Notes: generated from the sequence alone by a model not told the origin. Shown: positions 55,345 through 64,000, counted from the stretch's first letter. The stretch is 64,000 nt of DNA from Kribbella soli (GCF_004331345.1 NZ_SJJZ01000004.1:124001-188000); one strand, 5' to 3'. Program-made: numbers and translations.

Positions 55345-56870
55345 ACCGGCGGTACGCCGTGCCGGCGGTGGGAGAACGTTCGGTCCTTGGACTGGGCTGC
55401 GGCGAGGCGGGCGATCAGGTCGGCGCGGAGGTTCTCCGGTTGGATGATCGCGTCGATGACCAGGTCGGCGGCGAGCCGGAGGATGTCGATGTCGGTCTCG
55501 TACTCCTCGCGCAGCTTGGACACGTACTCGACCCGCTCGCCCTCGTCGGCGATCTCCTGGATCTTGTTGTAGTAGACGGCGTTGATCGCCGCCTCCGGCC
55601 CCATCACCGCGATCTTCGCGGTCGGCAGCGCGACACACGCGTCCGGCGAGAACCCGGGTCCGCACATCGCGTACAGCCCGGCGCCGTACGCCTTCCGGAC
55701 GATCACGGACACCGTCGGCACCGTCGCCTCGGACACCGCGGTGATCATCTTCGCGCCGTGCCGGATGATCCCGGCCCGCTCGACCTCGCTGCCGATCATG
55801 AAGCCCGGTACGTCGCACAGGTACACGAGCGGCACGTTGAACGCGTCGCACAGCCAGATGAACCGCGCCGCCTTGTCCGCCGAGTCGACGAACAGTACGC
55901 CGCCCTTCACCGCCGGCTGGTTCGCGACGACCCCGACCACCTGCCCGGCGAGCAGCCCGAACCCGACCACGAGCTCCGGTGCGTACGCCGGTTTGATCTC
56001 GAAGAACGTGTCCGCGTCGACGAGCGCGTCGATCACGTCGTGGATGTCGAACCCGACGCTCTCCTCGGCCGGCACCAGGTCCCGGGTGAAGTCCCGGCCG
56101 GCGTCCGAGGCGTCGTACGACGGTGGTCGCGAGCGCCACGAACCGGGCAGGTACGAGAAGTACTGCTTCGCGAGCTCGATCGCCTCGGTGTCGTCGGACG
56201 CGAGCAGGTCGCCGCAGCCGGAGACGCTGGTGTGCATCCGGGCGCCGCCCATCTCCTCCAGCGTGACCTTCTCACCGACGACCATCTCGGCCATCCGGGG
56301 CGAGCCCAGGTACATCGATGCGTTCCCGGCGACCATGATCACGATGTCGCAGAACGCCGGGATGTACGCACCGCCCGCCGCCGACGGCCCGAACAGGCAG
56401 CAGATCTGCGGGACCTTGCCGGACAGCGCGACCTGGTTGTGGAAGATCCGCCCCGCACCGCGGCGGCCGGGGAACAGCTGGACCTGGTCGGTGATCCGGG
56501 CGCCGGCGGAGTCGATCAGCCAGAAGATCGGCAGCTCGTCGCGGAGCGCGACCTCGGTCACCCGGACGATCTTCTCGACCGTCCGCGCGCCCCACGAACC
56601 GGCCTTCACGGTCGGGTCGTTGGCGACGATCAGCGCCGGCCGGCCGTCGACGAGAGCGCGACCGGTGACGACACCGTCGGCGGGCAGGCCCGCGTTCAGC
56701 GCGTTCGCCAGCTGCGCCTCCTCGACGAAGCTCCCCTCGTCGACGAGCAGTGCGATCCGGTCCCGGACGTACAGCTTGTTCTGGCTCTTGAGTTTCGCGG
56801 CCGCCTTCTCCGGCGGAGCGAGGGTCGCCTCGCGGGCGACCTTGACCTCTGTCCAGTGGTCGTGGGTCAT
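55341..56870 (-). CDS. Acyl-CoA carboxylase carboxyltransferase subunit (methylcrotonyl/propionyl type)
   Basis: A 509-residue carboxyltransferase. N-terminal half: KNKLYVRDRI-like start (QNKLYVRDRIALLVDEGSF), SAGARITDQVQLFPGRRGAGRIFHNQVALSG and FGPSAAGGAYIPA. C-terminal half: YLCDVPGFMIGSEVERAGIIRHGAKMI and VRKAYGAGLYAMCGPGF. The GRRGAGRIF segment and IPAFCDI suggest the methylcrotonyl-CoA carboxylase branch. ATG 56870 is 7 bases after the dehydrogenase stop. With the upstream acyl-CoA dehydrogenase and the MerR regulator, it resembles a leucine/branched-acid breakdown unit. The biotin alpha subunit is missing here. Confidence 0.9.
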   Translation of the reverse strand: MTHDHWTEVKVAREATLAPPEKAAAKLKSQNKLYVRDRIALLVDEGSFVEEAQLANALNAGLPADGVVTGRALVDGRPALIVANDPTVKAGSWGARTVEKIVRVTEVALRDELPIFWLIDSAGARITDQVQLFPGRRGAGRIFHNQVALSGKVPQICCLFGPSAAGGAYIPAFCDIVIMVAGNASMYLGSPRMAEMVVGEKVTLEEMGGARMHTSVSGCGDLLASDDTEAIELAKQYFSYLPGSWRSRPPSYDASDAGRDFTRDLVPAEESVGFDIHDVIDALVDADTFFEIKPAYAPELVVGFGLLAGQVVGVVANQPAVKGGVLFVDSADKAARFIWLCDAFNVPLVYLCDVPGFMIGSEVERAGIIRHGAKMITAVSEATVPTVSVIVRKAYGAGLYAMCGPGFSPDACVALPTAKIAVMGPEAAINAVYYNKIQEIADEGERVEYVSKLREEYETDIDILRLAADLVIDAIIQPENLRADLIARLAAAQSKDRTFSHRRHGVPPV

Positions 56871-56877
56871 ACCTGCA

Positions 56878-58041
56878 TCATTCCACCGGGAGCCCGAGGC
56901 CCCGGGCAATGAGCATCCGCTGCACTTCCGACGTACCCTCACCGATCTCGAGGATCTTGGCGTCGCGGTAGAAGCGGGTGACCGGGTACTCCTCCATGAA
57001 GCCGTAGCCGCCGAACACCTGAGTGGCGATCCGGGTCGCGGTCACCGCGGACTCGGTCGCGTACAGCTTCGCCACCGACGCGGCCTGCTTGAACTCGGCC
57101 ACCGAAGCACCCGCGTCCTTCAGCGCCGCGGCCCGGTAAACCAGCAGCTCGGCCGCGTCGGCCATCACCTTCAGGTCGGAGATCTGGAAGGCGACGCCCT
57201 GCTTGCGGCCGATCGGAACGCCGAACGTCTTGCGCTCACCGGCGTACTGGACCGACATCTCCAGGCAGGCCTTGATGCACCCGAGCGCGACCGCCGCGAT
57301 CGCAACGCGACCGTCGTCGAGGGTCGCGAGGAACTGGGCGAACCCCTTGCCGCGCTGACCGAGCAGGTTCGCGGCCGGCACCCGGACCCCGCTGAGCGAC
57401 AACGGATGCGTGTCGCTCGCGTGCCAGCCCAGCTTGTCGTACGCCGCTTCCGCGACGAAGCCCGGCGTACCGCTCGGGACGATGATCGTGGAGATCTCCG
57501 GCTTGCCGTCCGCCCGCTCACCGGTCCGAGCGGTCACGGTCACGCACGAGGTGATGGTGGAGCCGGAGTTCGTGATGAACTGCTTCGAGCCGTCGATCAC
57601 CCACTCGTCGCCGTCGAGCACCGCGCGGGTCCTGGTCGCGCCCGCGTCCGACCCTGACTCCGGCTCGGTCAGCCCGAAGCCGGCCAGCTTCTGGCCCGCC
57701 ACCAGGTCCGGCAGCCAGCTGGCCTTCTGCTCGTCGGTGCCGTAGGTGAGGATCGGGTTGATCCCGAGCCCCACGGCCGCCTCGAGCGTGATGCCCATCG
57801 ACTGGTCCACGCGGGAGATCTCCTCGATCGCCACGCACAGACTGGTGAAGTCACCGGCCGCACCGCCGTACTCCTCCGGCGCGGTCAGGCCGAACAGCCC
57901 GAGCCGGCCCATCTTCTGCACGACCTCCACCGGGAAGTAGTGCTTGCGGTCCCACTCGGCCGCGTGCGGCGCGATCTCCGCCTCGGCGAAGTCGCGGACA
58001 CTGTGCCGGAACTCGCGGTGTTCCGCGGACAGCTCGAACAT
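56878..58041 (-). CDS. Acyl-CoA dehydrogenase (isovaleryl/short-branched type)
   Basis: A 387-residue flavoenzyme. FELSAEHREFRHSVRDFAEAEIAPHAAEWDR, FGLTEPESGSDAGATRTRA, FITNSGS and CLEMSVQYAGERKTFGVPIGRKQGVAFQISDL are typical. The C-terminal motif GGYGFMEEYPVTRFYRDAKILEIGEGTSEVQRMLIARGLG holds the Glu of the short-chain group. ATG 58041 has GGGAG upstream. First gene of an operon with the carboxyltransferase; a MerR operator lies just upstream. Isovaleryl-CoA is a likely substrate given the carboxylase partner (inference). Confidence 0.9.
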   Translation of the reverse strand: MFELSAEHREFRHSVRDFAEAEIAPHAAEWDRKHYFPVEVVQKMGRLGLFGLTAPEEYGGAAGDFTSLCVAIEEISRVDQSMGITLEAAVGLGINPILTYGTDEQKASWLPDLVAGQKLAGFGLTEPESGSDAGATRTRAVLDGDEWVIDGSKQFITNSGSTITSCVTVTARTGERADGKPEISTIIVPSGTPGFVAEAAYDKLGWHASDTHPLSLSGVRVPAANLLGQRGKGFAQFLATLDDGRVAIAAVALGCIKACLEMSVQYAGERKTFGVPIGRKQGVAFQISDLKVMADAAELLVYRAAALKDAGASVAEFKQAASVAKLYATESAVTATRIATQVFGGYGFMEEYPVTRFYRDAKILEIGEGTSEVQRMLIARGLGLPVE

Positions 58042-58057
58042 GAGGCGCTCCCTGTGC

Positions 58058-58080
58058 TTGACGCTTACGTAAACGTAAAG
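58058..58080. promoter_or_regulatory. MerR (LiuR-like) operator
   Basis: The gap between the divergent dehydrogenase and MerR genes holds TTGACGCTTACGTAAACG followed by TAAAG: an inner palindrome TTACGTAA (58065-58072) with outer TTGACG and CGTAAA. From memory, LiuR operators in proteobacteria have the form TTGACGTTTACGTAAACG..., which is very close. It lies at the expected site for control of branched-chain acyl-CoA genes. Confidence 0.7.
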
Positions 58081-58093
58081 CAACCTGGGGTGC

Positions 58094-58495
58094 GTGCACA
58101 ATACTCGGGTGCCCGCGCAGACCTGGTCGATCGCCGAACTGGCGGCCGAGTACGACGTCACGCTGCGAACGATCCGGTTCTACGAGGACCGCGGCCTGCT
58201 CACGCCCGAGCGCCGCGGCACCGCCCGGGTGTACCACCCCCGCGACAAGGTCCGCCTCGGCCTGATCCTGCGCGGCAAACGCCTCGGCTTCTCCCTCGAC
58301 GAGATCGCCACCATCGTCGACATGTACGACGCCGAGCCCGGTGAGGAGGGTCAGCTCGTCTACCTCCTCGACCAGATCACCCACCGCCGCGCCGACCTCG
58401 AACAACGCCGCCGCGACATCGACGAAACCCTCCGCGAACTCGCCGAGGTCGAAGCCCGCTGCCGGGCCGACCTCGAGACTCTGCGCCCCCGGTAG
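58094..58495 (+). CDS. MerR-family regulator (LiuR-like)
   Basis: A 133-residue regulator. The winged HTH is at residues 11-50 (WSIAELAAEYDVTLRTIRFYEDRGLLTPERRGTARVYHPRD), then GLILRGKRLGFSLDEIATIVDMYD and a C-terminal coiled coil (ITHRRADLEQRRRDIDETLRELAEVEARC). No Cys-rich metal loop exists, as in LiuR-type sensors of acyl-CoA. GTG 58094 is used; GTG 58109 is possible. Divergent from the acyl-CoA dehydrogenase with a LiuR-like box between. Confidence 0.88.
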   Translation: MHNTRVPAQTWSIAELAAEYDVTLRTIRFYEDRGLLTPERRGTARVYHPRDKVRLGLILRGKRLGFSLDEIATIVDMYDAEPGEEGQLVYLLDQITHRRADLEQRRRDIDETLRELAEVEARCRADLETLRPR

Positions 58496-58508
58496 ATCCC
58501 CGACCCGA

Positions 58509-58524
58509 GCCGTAGGCCTACGGC
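58509..58524. promoter_or_regulatory. 16-base perfect palindrome before the P-type ATPase
   Basis: GCCGTAGGCCTACGGC lies 14 bases after the MerR stop and about 60 bases before the ATPase start. A TACCTT (58536-58541) follows at -10 distance, so the palindrome sits at its -35 and may be an operator; it could also act as the MerR terminator. Confidence 0.5.
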
Positions 58525-58583
58525 GAGGCCGGGGCTACCTTGGACAACGGGGCCGCCGCAGCCGAGGCGGAGGGGAGAAGCGC

Positions 58584-61370
58584 GTGAGCGAGACCGGCAT
58601 GACAGCGTCTTCATCGACAGGCACCGGGGAGCCGGCGTACTCGCTGGCCACGGACGAGGTCGTCGCCGCGGCCCGATCCGATGCCGTTGCGGGGCTTTCC
58701 GGGACGGAAGCGGCGAGCCGGCTCTCGTCGTACGGCGCGAACAAGATCGCCGGGGAGAAGCCGCCCTCGATCTGGTCCGTCGCGCTCGCGCAGCTCCGTG
58801 ACCCGATGAACCTGATGCTGGTCGCCGTCGTGGTCGTGAGCCTGCTGATCGGGCAGGTGTCGACCGGGATCATCGTCGCGCTGCTCATCCTGCTGAACGT
58901 CGGGCTGGGCACCCGCCAGGAGTTGACGGCGCGGGCCAGCGTCGACGCCCTGGCCAAGATGCAGATACCGCAGGCCAGGGTGATCCGCGACGGCGAGCTG
59001 ACCATGATCGCGGCCACCCAGGTGGTTCCGGGCGACCTCGTCGAGCTCGAGGCGGGTGACATCGTGCCCGCCGACGGACGCATCATCCGGTCCGCGACGC
59101 TCGAGGCGCAGGAGGCGGCGCTCACCGGGGAGAGCGCACCGATCGCCAAGGACGCCGGCACGTTGACCTCCGCCGACGTCGCGCTGGGCGACCAGACCAA
59201 CATGCTGTTCCAGAACACCTCGGTGACCCGGGGCACCGGCACGATCCTCGTCACCGCAACCGGCATGCAGACGCAGATGGGCCAGATCGCGACGATGCTC
59301 ACCTCGGTGAACCGCACCCGGTCACCGCTCCAGCGGGAGCTGGACTCGCTGACGAAGATCCTGGGGGTCATCGCCTGGGGGGCGGTCGCGATCATTGTGG
59401 TGGCCGGCCTGATCCGCGGGGTGCCGGGCGAGGACGTGTTGCTGCTCGGCATCACGATGGCCATCTCGGCGATCCCGACCGGCATGCCGGCGTTCGTCTC
59501 CGGCCTGCTCTCGCTCGGCGCGAAGCAACTGGCCGAGGCGAAGGCCGTGGTCAAGAACCTCACCGACGTCGAGACTCTCGGCGCCACCAGCGCGATCAAC
59601 ACCGACAAGACCGGCACCCTGACGCTGAACCAGATGATGGTCTCGACGCTGTACGCGAGTGGAACGTGGTTCACCGTCGACGGCGAGGGCTATCGCAAGA
59701 GCGGCGCGATCCGTTCGGTGGCCGGCGTCCCCGTCCCGGACTTCACCCGCCTCGGCCTCGGACTGGCTCTCGACAGCGACGCAGTGGTCGCTGACGACGG
59801 ATCGGTCATCGGCGACCCGACCGAGGCGGCGCTGGTGGTCCTGGCCGCGAAGCTCGGCATCGACGCGGAGCAGACGCGGCAGGCCTACCCCCGGCTGGCC
59901 GAGGTTCCGTTCGACTCCGAGTACAAGTTCATGGCGACGTTCCACCGGGTGACCGTCGACGGCGCCGAGCACATCATCGAACTCGTCAAGGGAGCACCCG
60001 ACGTGGTCGTCGCGCGCTGCAGCCAGGCGGGCGGGCCGCTCAGCGGCTCGCAGATGCCGATCGCGGAGTCGCGGGCCGGCATCGACGACGCCAACCTCCG
60101 GATGGGACAGAAAGGCCTGCGCGTCCTCGCGTTCGCTGCCCGCCTGGTCGCCGACGACGAACTGGCCACGATGACCGGAGATCCGATGTCGTTGACCAAG
60201 GGCCTGTCGTTCGTCGGGATGGCGGGAATCATCGACCCCCTGCGCACGGAGGCCAAGGACGCGGTCGCGACGGCACTCACGGCCGGCATCGACGTCCGGA
60301 TGATCACCGGTGACCACGCGGTCACCGCGCAGGCGATCGGCGGGGACCTGGGTCTCGGACCGGGAGCGGTCAGCGGCACGGAGTTGAAGGCGCTCAGCGA
60401 CGAGGAGCTGAAGCAGCGGCTACCCCAACTGCACGTGTTCGGACGGGTGACGCCCCAGGACAAGCTGCGGCTCGCCCGGGCCATGCAGGAGGTGGGCCTG
60501 ATCGTCGCGATGACCGGTGACGCCGTCAACGACGCGGCTGCCCTCAAGCAGGCCGATATCGGGGTGGCGATGGGGAGCGGGAGCGAGGTGACCAAGCAGG
60601 CCGCGCGGATGGTGCTCACCGACGACAACTTCGGCACGCTCGTGCACGCCGTGGAGATCGGCCGGCGCGTCTACGACAAGGTCGTGTCGTACGTCCGGTA
60701 CCAGATGACCCAGTTGCTGTCGCTGATCTTCCTCTTCCTCGCCGCGTCGGTGTTCAACGTCAACCAGGGGGTGGCGATGACGCCCTCCATGGTGCTGTTC
60801 CTGCTGCTCTTCGCCACCGCGATCGGCGTCGTCGTCATCGCTGTCGATCCCGGTGACCCCGATGTCATGCACCGTCCACCGCGTGACCCCGGCCTCCCGA
60901 TCACCAACCGGGGTGCCGTGATCCTGTGGATCGTCTATGCGCTCGTGCTGTTCCTGAGCGCGCTGGCGCCGCTGATCGCGGGGCCGGACGAGCCGAAGCC
61001 CACGCAAGCCAGCGTGTCGATGACGATGACGTTCGTGGTGATGGGTCTGGGGACCGCGTTCAACGCGCTGGTCAACCGGCGCGACCCGACCAGCGGCTTG
61101 ACCCCACCGATTGTGAAGGCGCTGGCGATCGCCGGGATCACCGTGGTCATGGTCTTCCTGGCGACGCAGCTCCCGACGCTCCAGAGCGGCCTGCTCACCA
61201 CGCGGCTCAGTCCGCGCCAGTGGCTCGTCTGCGCCGGCCTGGCGGCGATCCTGCCGATCGTGGTCGAGGTGGGCAAGGTGATCAGGAGGCGCCGGCATCC
61301 GCGACCGGTGACACTGAGCCCGGAGTACGCCGTCGCGCCGGCCCGAGCCCGGAGCCGGTCCGAGGCGTAG
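58584..61370 (+). CDS. P2-type cation-transporting ATPase
   Basis: A 928-residue P-type ATPase with ten membrane helices expected. The actuator has AALTGESAPI; the phosphorylation site is NTDKTGTLTLNQM; the nucleotide domain has FDSEYKFMATFHR and VKGAPDVV; the hinge is MTGDAVNDAAALKQADIGVAMG. The M4 ion site reads AISAIPTGMPAFVSG where Ca2+ and Na+/K+ pumps have PEGLP, so the ion-binding Glu is replaced by Thr. The hinge also differs from the usual GDGVNDAPALK. The ion is therefore uncertain. GTG 58584 follows GGAGGGGAG. PPK2 and SulP genes come next on the same strand. Confidence 0.9.
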   Translation: MSETGMTASSSTGTGEPAYSLATDEVVAAARSDAVAGLSGTEAASRLSSYGANKIAGEKPPSIWSVALAQLRDPMNLMLVAVVVVSLLIGQVSTGIIVALLILLNVGLGTRQELTARASVDALAKMQIPQARVIRDGELTMIAATQVVPGDLVELEAGDIVPADGRIIRSATLEAQEAALTGESAPIAKDAGTLTSADVALGDQTNMLFQNTSVTRGTGTILVTATGMQTQMGQIATMLTSVNRTRSPLQRELDSLTKILGVIAWGAVAIIVVAGLIRGVPGEDVLLLGITMAISAIPTGMPAFVSGLLSLGAKQLAEAKAVVKNLTDVETLGATSAINTDKTGTLTLNQMMVSTLYASGTWFTVDGEGYRKSGAIRSVAGVPVPDFTRLGLGLALDSDAVVADDGSVIGDPTEAALVVLAAKLGIDAEQTRQAYPRLAEVPFDSEYKFMATFHRVTVDGAEHIIELVKGAPDVVVARCSQAGGPLSGSQMPIAESRAGIDDANLRMGQKGLRVLAFAARLVADDELATMTGDPMSLTKGLSFVGMAGIIDPLRTEAKDAVATALTAGIDVRMITGDHAVTAQAIGGDLGLGPGAVSGTELKALSDEELKQRLPQLHVFGRVTPQDKLRLARAMQEVGLIVAMTGDAVNDAAALKQADIGVAMGSGSEVTKQAARMVLTDDNFGTLVHAVEIGRRVYDKVVSYVRYQMTQLLSLIFLFLAASVFNVNQGVAMTPSMVLFLLLFATAIGVVVIAVDPGDPDVMHRPPRDPGLPITNRGAVILWIVYALVLFLSALAPLIAGPDEPKPTQASVSMTMTFVVMGLGTAFNALVNRRDPTSGLTPPIVKALAIAGITVVMVFLATQLPTLQSGLLTTRLSPRQWLVCAGLAAILPIVVEVGKVIRRRRHPRPVTLSPEYAVAPARARSRSEA

Positions 61371-61499
61371 CGCCGGGATCAACGGTCTCGACCGGCCTCA
61401 TCCGGGCAGGGTGATGCCGAACCGCACCCGCAGGCCTTCGAATAGTGGTCGAACGATCCCGTGAACTGCAGCCGGCTCCATCCGGTAAGGGGGCAGCGG

Positions 61500-62432
61500 A
61501 TGACATCTCGCGAGCGACGGATCGCCGACTTCATCGAGGCGTTCCGGGTCGAGCCAGGTTCGAAGATCAGGCTGTCCAGGGACTTCGATCCGGCCTTCCG
61601 GGGCACGATCCATTCCAAGAAGGAGGGCCGCCGGCTGCTGGCCGAGGGGATCGACCTGCTGGCGGAGTATCAGACCCGGCTGTACGCGCAGCACACCCAC
61701 GGTGTCCTGGTGGTGCTCCAGGCGCTCGACGCCGCCGGAAAGGACGGCACCATCCGGCACGTGATGACCGGGGTCAATCCCCAGGGTGTGTCGGTGCACA
61801 GCTTCAAGGTCCCCTCCAGCAAGGAACTGGAGCACGACTACCTGTGGCGCTACGGGCTGCAGTTGCCCGGTCGCGGTGAGATCGGCATCTTCAACCGCTC
61901 GCACTACGAGGAGGTGCTCGTGGTCCGTGTGCACCCGGAGCTCCTCGAGCGGCAGCGTCTGCCCCGGAGCGCCCGCGGCAAGGGGATCTGGAGACACCGC
62001 TTCCACGAGATCAACGAGTGGGAGCGAACGCTCAGCCGCAACGGCATCAAGATCGTGAAGCTCTTCCTGAACCTGTCCAAGGAGGAGCAGCGGACCCGCT
62101 TCCTGCGGCGGATCGACCTCCCCGACCACAACTGGAAGTTCTCCGCGGCCGACGTCCGCGAGCGGGAGTACTGGAGCGACTACCAGCGGGCGTTCTCGAA
62201 GGTGCTGTCCCGGACGAGCACCGAATGGGCGCCGTGGTACGTGATTCCGGCCGACCGCAAGTGGTACGCCCGGATCGCGGCGGGCGCGGTGATCGCCAAC
62301 GCGTTGATGGAGATCGATCCACGCTTCCCCACGATCGACAGCGACGCGCGGAAAGCGCTGCTGGAGGTCAAGAACGCCCTCGAGGCACAGGCGCCCAAAG
62401 GGGCGGCGGCCGATCCGTTCGAAGCAGGGTAG
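61500..62432 (+). CDS. ppk2: Polyphosphate kinase 2 family protein
   Basis: A 310-residue P-loop kinase moving phosphate between polyphosphate and nucleotides. Signatures: VVLQALDAAGKDGTIRHVMTGVNPQGVSVHSFKVPS (Walker A and following), GRGEIGIFNRSHYEEVLVVRVHPE (Walker B and lid base), and FLNLSKEEQRTRFLRRIDLPDHNWKFSAADV. Length fits one-domain class I PPK2. ATG 61500 has AAGGGGG 6 bases upstream; the longer frame is rejected. It lies between an ATPase and a SulP transporter gene, 12 bases from the latter, so PPK2 and SulP are co-transcribed. Confidence 0.92.
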   Translation: MTSRERRIADFIEAFRVEPGSKIRLSRDFDPAFRGTIHSKKEGRRLLAEGIDLLAEYQTRLYAQHTHGVLVVLQALDAAGKDGTIRHVMTGVNPQGVSVHSFKVPSSKELEHDYLWRYGLQLPGRGEIGIFNRSHYEEVLVVRVHPELLERQRLPRSARGKGIWRHRFHEINEWERTLSRNGIKIVKLFLNLSKEEQRTRFLRRIDLPDHNWKFSAADVREREYWSDYQRAFSKVLSRTSTEWAPWYVIPADRKWYARIAAGAVIANALMEIDPRFPTIDSDARKALLEVKNALEAQAPKGAAADPFEAG

Positions 62433-62444
62433 GCCGCGACCGCG

Positions 62445-64000
62445 ATGGCTGCGCCCAGCGACCGCGCCGATGTCAGACCGCCTTGGTGGCGGGAGTACGC
62501 GCCTGGCGTGGAGCTGGCCAGGTCGTATCAGCGGGGGTGGTTGCCGAAGGACGTCGTCGCCGGTCTCGTCCTGTCGGCTCTGCTGGTGCCCCAGGGGATG
62601 GCGTATGCCCAGCTGGCCGGGCTGCCGCCGGTGACCGGTCTCTACACCTCGATCCTGTGCCTGCTCGGCTACGCGGTCTTCGGGCCGTCCAAAGTGCTGG
62701 TGCTCGGTCCGGACTCGTCCCTGGGCCCGATGATCGCGGCAACGATCGCCCCACTAGCGCTCGCCAACGGTGACCCCGCTCGCGCCATCGCGCTCGCCTC
62801 GATGCTGGCGGTGATGGTCGGCGTGGTGATGACGGTCGCCGGGCTGGCCCGGTTCGGGTTCGTCGCGGACCTGCTGTCGAAGCCGACCCAGCTCGGCTAC
62901 ATGAACGGGCTCGCGCTGACCATCGTGGTCGGCCAACTGGCCAAGCTGTTCGGGTTCTCGGTCGATGCCGACGGGCTGCTGGCCGAGTTCGGCGCGGTGG
63001 TGTCGGGGCTCGCGGACGGGAAGGCCAACCTGACGGCCGCGCTTCTCGGGGTGGGTTCGCTGGCCGGCATCCTGCTGCTGAACCGGTTCCTGCCCAAGCT
63101 GCCGAGCGTCCTCATCATCGTGGTGCTGGCCTCCGTCCTGGTCGGTGGGTTCGACCTGACGTCCCACGACGTCGACACGGTCGGCGTGCTCCCGCAGGGC
63201 TTCCCGCCCTTCACGATCCCGGACGTCGCCTGGGACGACCTGCCGCCGCTGTTCGTCGGGGCGCTCGCCATCGCCGTCGTCGCGCTCGCCGACACGATGT
63301 CGACGGCGTCGGCGTTCGCCGCTCGCCGGGGCGACCGGGTGCGCGGGAACCAGGAGATGATCGGCATCGGTGCGGCCAACATCGCAGCCGGGTTCTTCCA
63401 GGGATTTCCGGTCAGCACCAGCGGGTCCCGCACCGCCGTCGCCGAGCAGGCCGGCTCCAAGTCCCAGGTGACCGGCGTCGTCGGCGCCGCGACGATCACC
63501 GTGGTGCTGGTCTTCGCGACCGGCCTGATGCAGTACGTTCCGCAGCCGACCCTGGGCGCGATCGTCATCGCCGCCGCGCTGTCGCTGGCCGACCTCGCCG
63601 GGACGCGCAGGCTGTGGCGGCAGCGGCGGACGGAGTTCTGGCTGTCCATCAGCGCACTGCTCGGCGTGGCCCTCCTCGGTGTGCTGCCCGGCATTCTCAT
63701 CGCCGTGGGCCTGTCCATCCTGAACGTCTTCCGCCGGGCCTGGTGGCCGCACCAGGCCGAGCTCGGCCGGGTGGCGGGGGTCGCGGGCCTGCACGACACC
63801 GAGAGCTACCCCGACGCCGATCTGCTACCCGGTCTGGTCGTCTACCGTTTCGACGCACCGCTGATCTTCGCGAACGCGCGGATGTTCGGCGAGAAGGTGC
63901 GGGAGCTCGCCGAGGACGACCCGGAGCTGCGGTGGATCATCGTCGCCGCCGAGCCCATCACCGACGTCGACACGACCGCCTCCGACATGCTGCACGACCT
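62445..64000 (+). CDS. SulP-family anion transporter (partial, runs off window)
   Basis: The first 518 residues of a SulP (SLC26-like) transporter. The N-terminal WWREYAPGVELARSYQRGWLPKDVVAGLVLSALLVPQGMAYAQLAGLPPVTGLYTSIL is diagnostic. Further helices follow, with VALADTMSTASAFAARRGDRVRGNQEMIGIGAANIAAGFFQGFPVSTSGSRTAVAEQAGSKSQV as the conserved central part. The frame then enters a STAS domain (LVVYRFDAPLIFANARMFGEKVRELAE) and is open at the window end. Substrate may be sulfate, bicarbonate or another anion. ATG 62445 follows ppk2 by 12 bases. Confidence 0.93.
   Translation, partial: MAAPSDRADVRPPWWREYAPGVELARSYQRGWLPKDVVAGLVLSALLVPQGMAYAQLAGLPPVTGLYTSILCLLGYAVFGPSKVLVLGPDSSLGPMIAATIAPLALANGDPARAIALASMLAVMVGVVMTVAGLARFGFVADLLSKPTQLGYMNGLALTIVVGQLAKLFGFSVDADGLLAEFGAVVSGLADGKANLTAALLGVGSLAGILLLNRFLPKLPSVLIIVVLASVLVGGFDLTSHDVDTVGVLPQGFPPFTIPDVAWDDLPPLFVGALAIAVVALADTMSTASAFAARRGDRVRGNQEMIGIGAANIAAGFFQGFPVSTSGSRTAVAEQAGSKSQVTGVVGAATITVVLVFATGLMQYVPQPTLGAIVIAAALSLADLAGTRRLWRQRRTEFWLSISALLGVALLGVLPGILIAVGLSILNVFRRAWWPHQAELGRVAGVAGLHDTESYPDADLLPGLVVYRFDAPLIFANARMFGEKVRELAEDDPELRWIIVAAEPITDVDTTASDMLHD

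Overview
This is high-GC actinobacterial DNA with dense coding, many GTG starts, frequent 4-bp gene overlaps and TANNNT -10 boxes 6-8 bases before start codons. Gene content (PurE/PurK, AccD/AccE beta-epsilon carboxylase, PEPC, Eis-like acetyltransferases, PASTA-less Ser/Thr kinase, Mce-associated protein) and the domain mix suggest a soil actinomycete of the Kribbella/Nocardioides type. The genus is an inference. No rRNA, tRNA, IS element or CRISPR array was seen.

The window is built around a conserved spine: acyl-CoA dehydrogenase (fadE25-like), purE, purK, a GtrA-family membrane protein, a PH-domain membrane protein, birA, accD5-like, accE and maf. The same order is known from Mycobacterium tuberculosis (Rv3274c to Rv3282). 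Here the spine is split by lineage-specific inserts: UDP-glucose dehydrogenase and an MFS pump; a Mce-associated protein, a secreted orphan-family protein and an Eis-like acetyltransferase; an OFA-type MFS transporter with a 35-residue partner; PEPC, TetR and SCP2 genes; and a putative zincin gene pair.

Left of the spine (1-14.9 kb) lie a flavin/F420-type oxidoreductase, a DsbA-like protein, a divergent XRE/VWA pair meeting a membrane Ser/Thr kinase, a TetR/MBL-hydrolase divergon, a secreted polysaccharide lyase of the heparinase II/III type, and two of three paralogs of an unrecognised secreted family. The stretch 12.8-14.9 kb looks rearranged: it holds a broken copy of an acyl-CoA dehydrogenase 3' end, a strong hairpin and an orphan ORF.

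Right of the spine (37-64 kb): a DUF885 protein, a membrane-anchored zinc metallopeptidase, a TetR/MFS efflux divergon, a six-gene Eis-DUF4129-MoxR-DUF58 operon, a secreted trypsin-like protease with a P-domain, an XRE regulator, and a CobW-like gene whose promoter carries an apparent Zur box. Then come an unusual nested repeat island at 52.3-52.8 kb, a DinB-like and an HpaI-aldolase gene, a MerR-controlled acyl-CoA carboxylase/dehydrogenase pair for branched-chain acyl-CoA breakdown, and finally a P-type ATPase, PPK2 kinase and SulP transporter cluster that runs off the window end.

The main candidates for something undescribed are the three-member secreted family (one member has its start codon inside a perfect hairpin), the Zur-controlled CobW-like protein with a lost P-loop, the Maf-methyltransferase fusion and the 52.5-kb repeat element.
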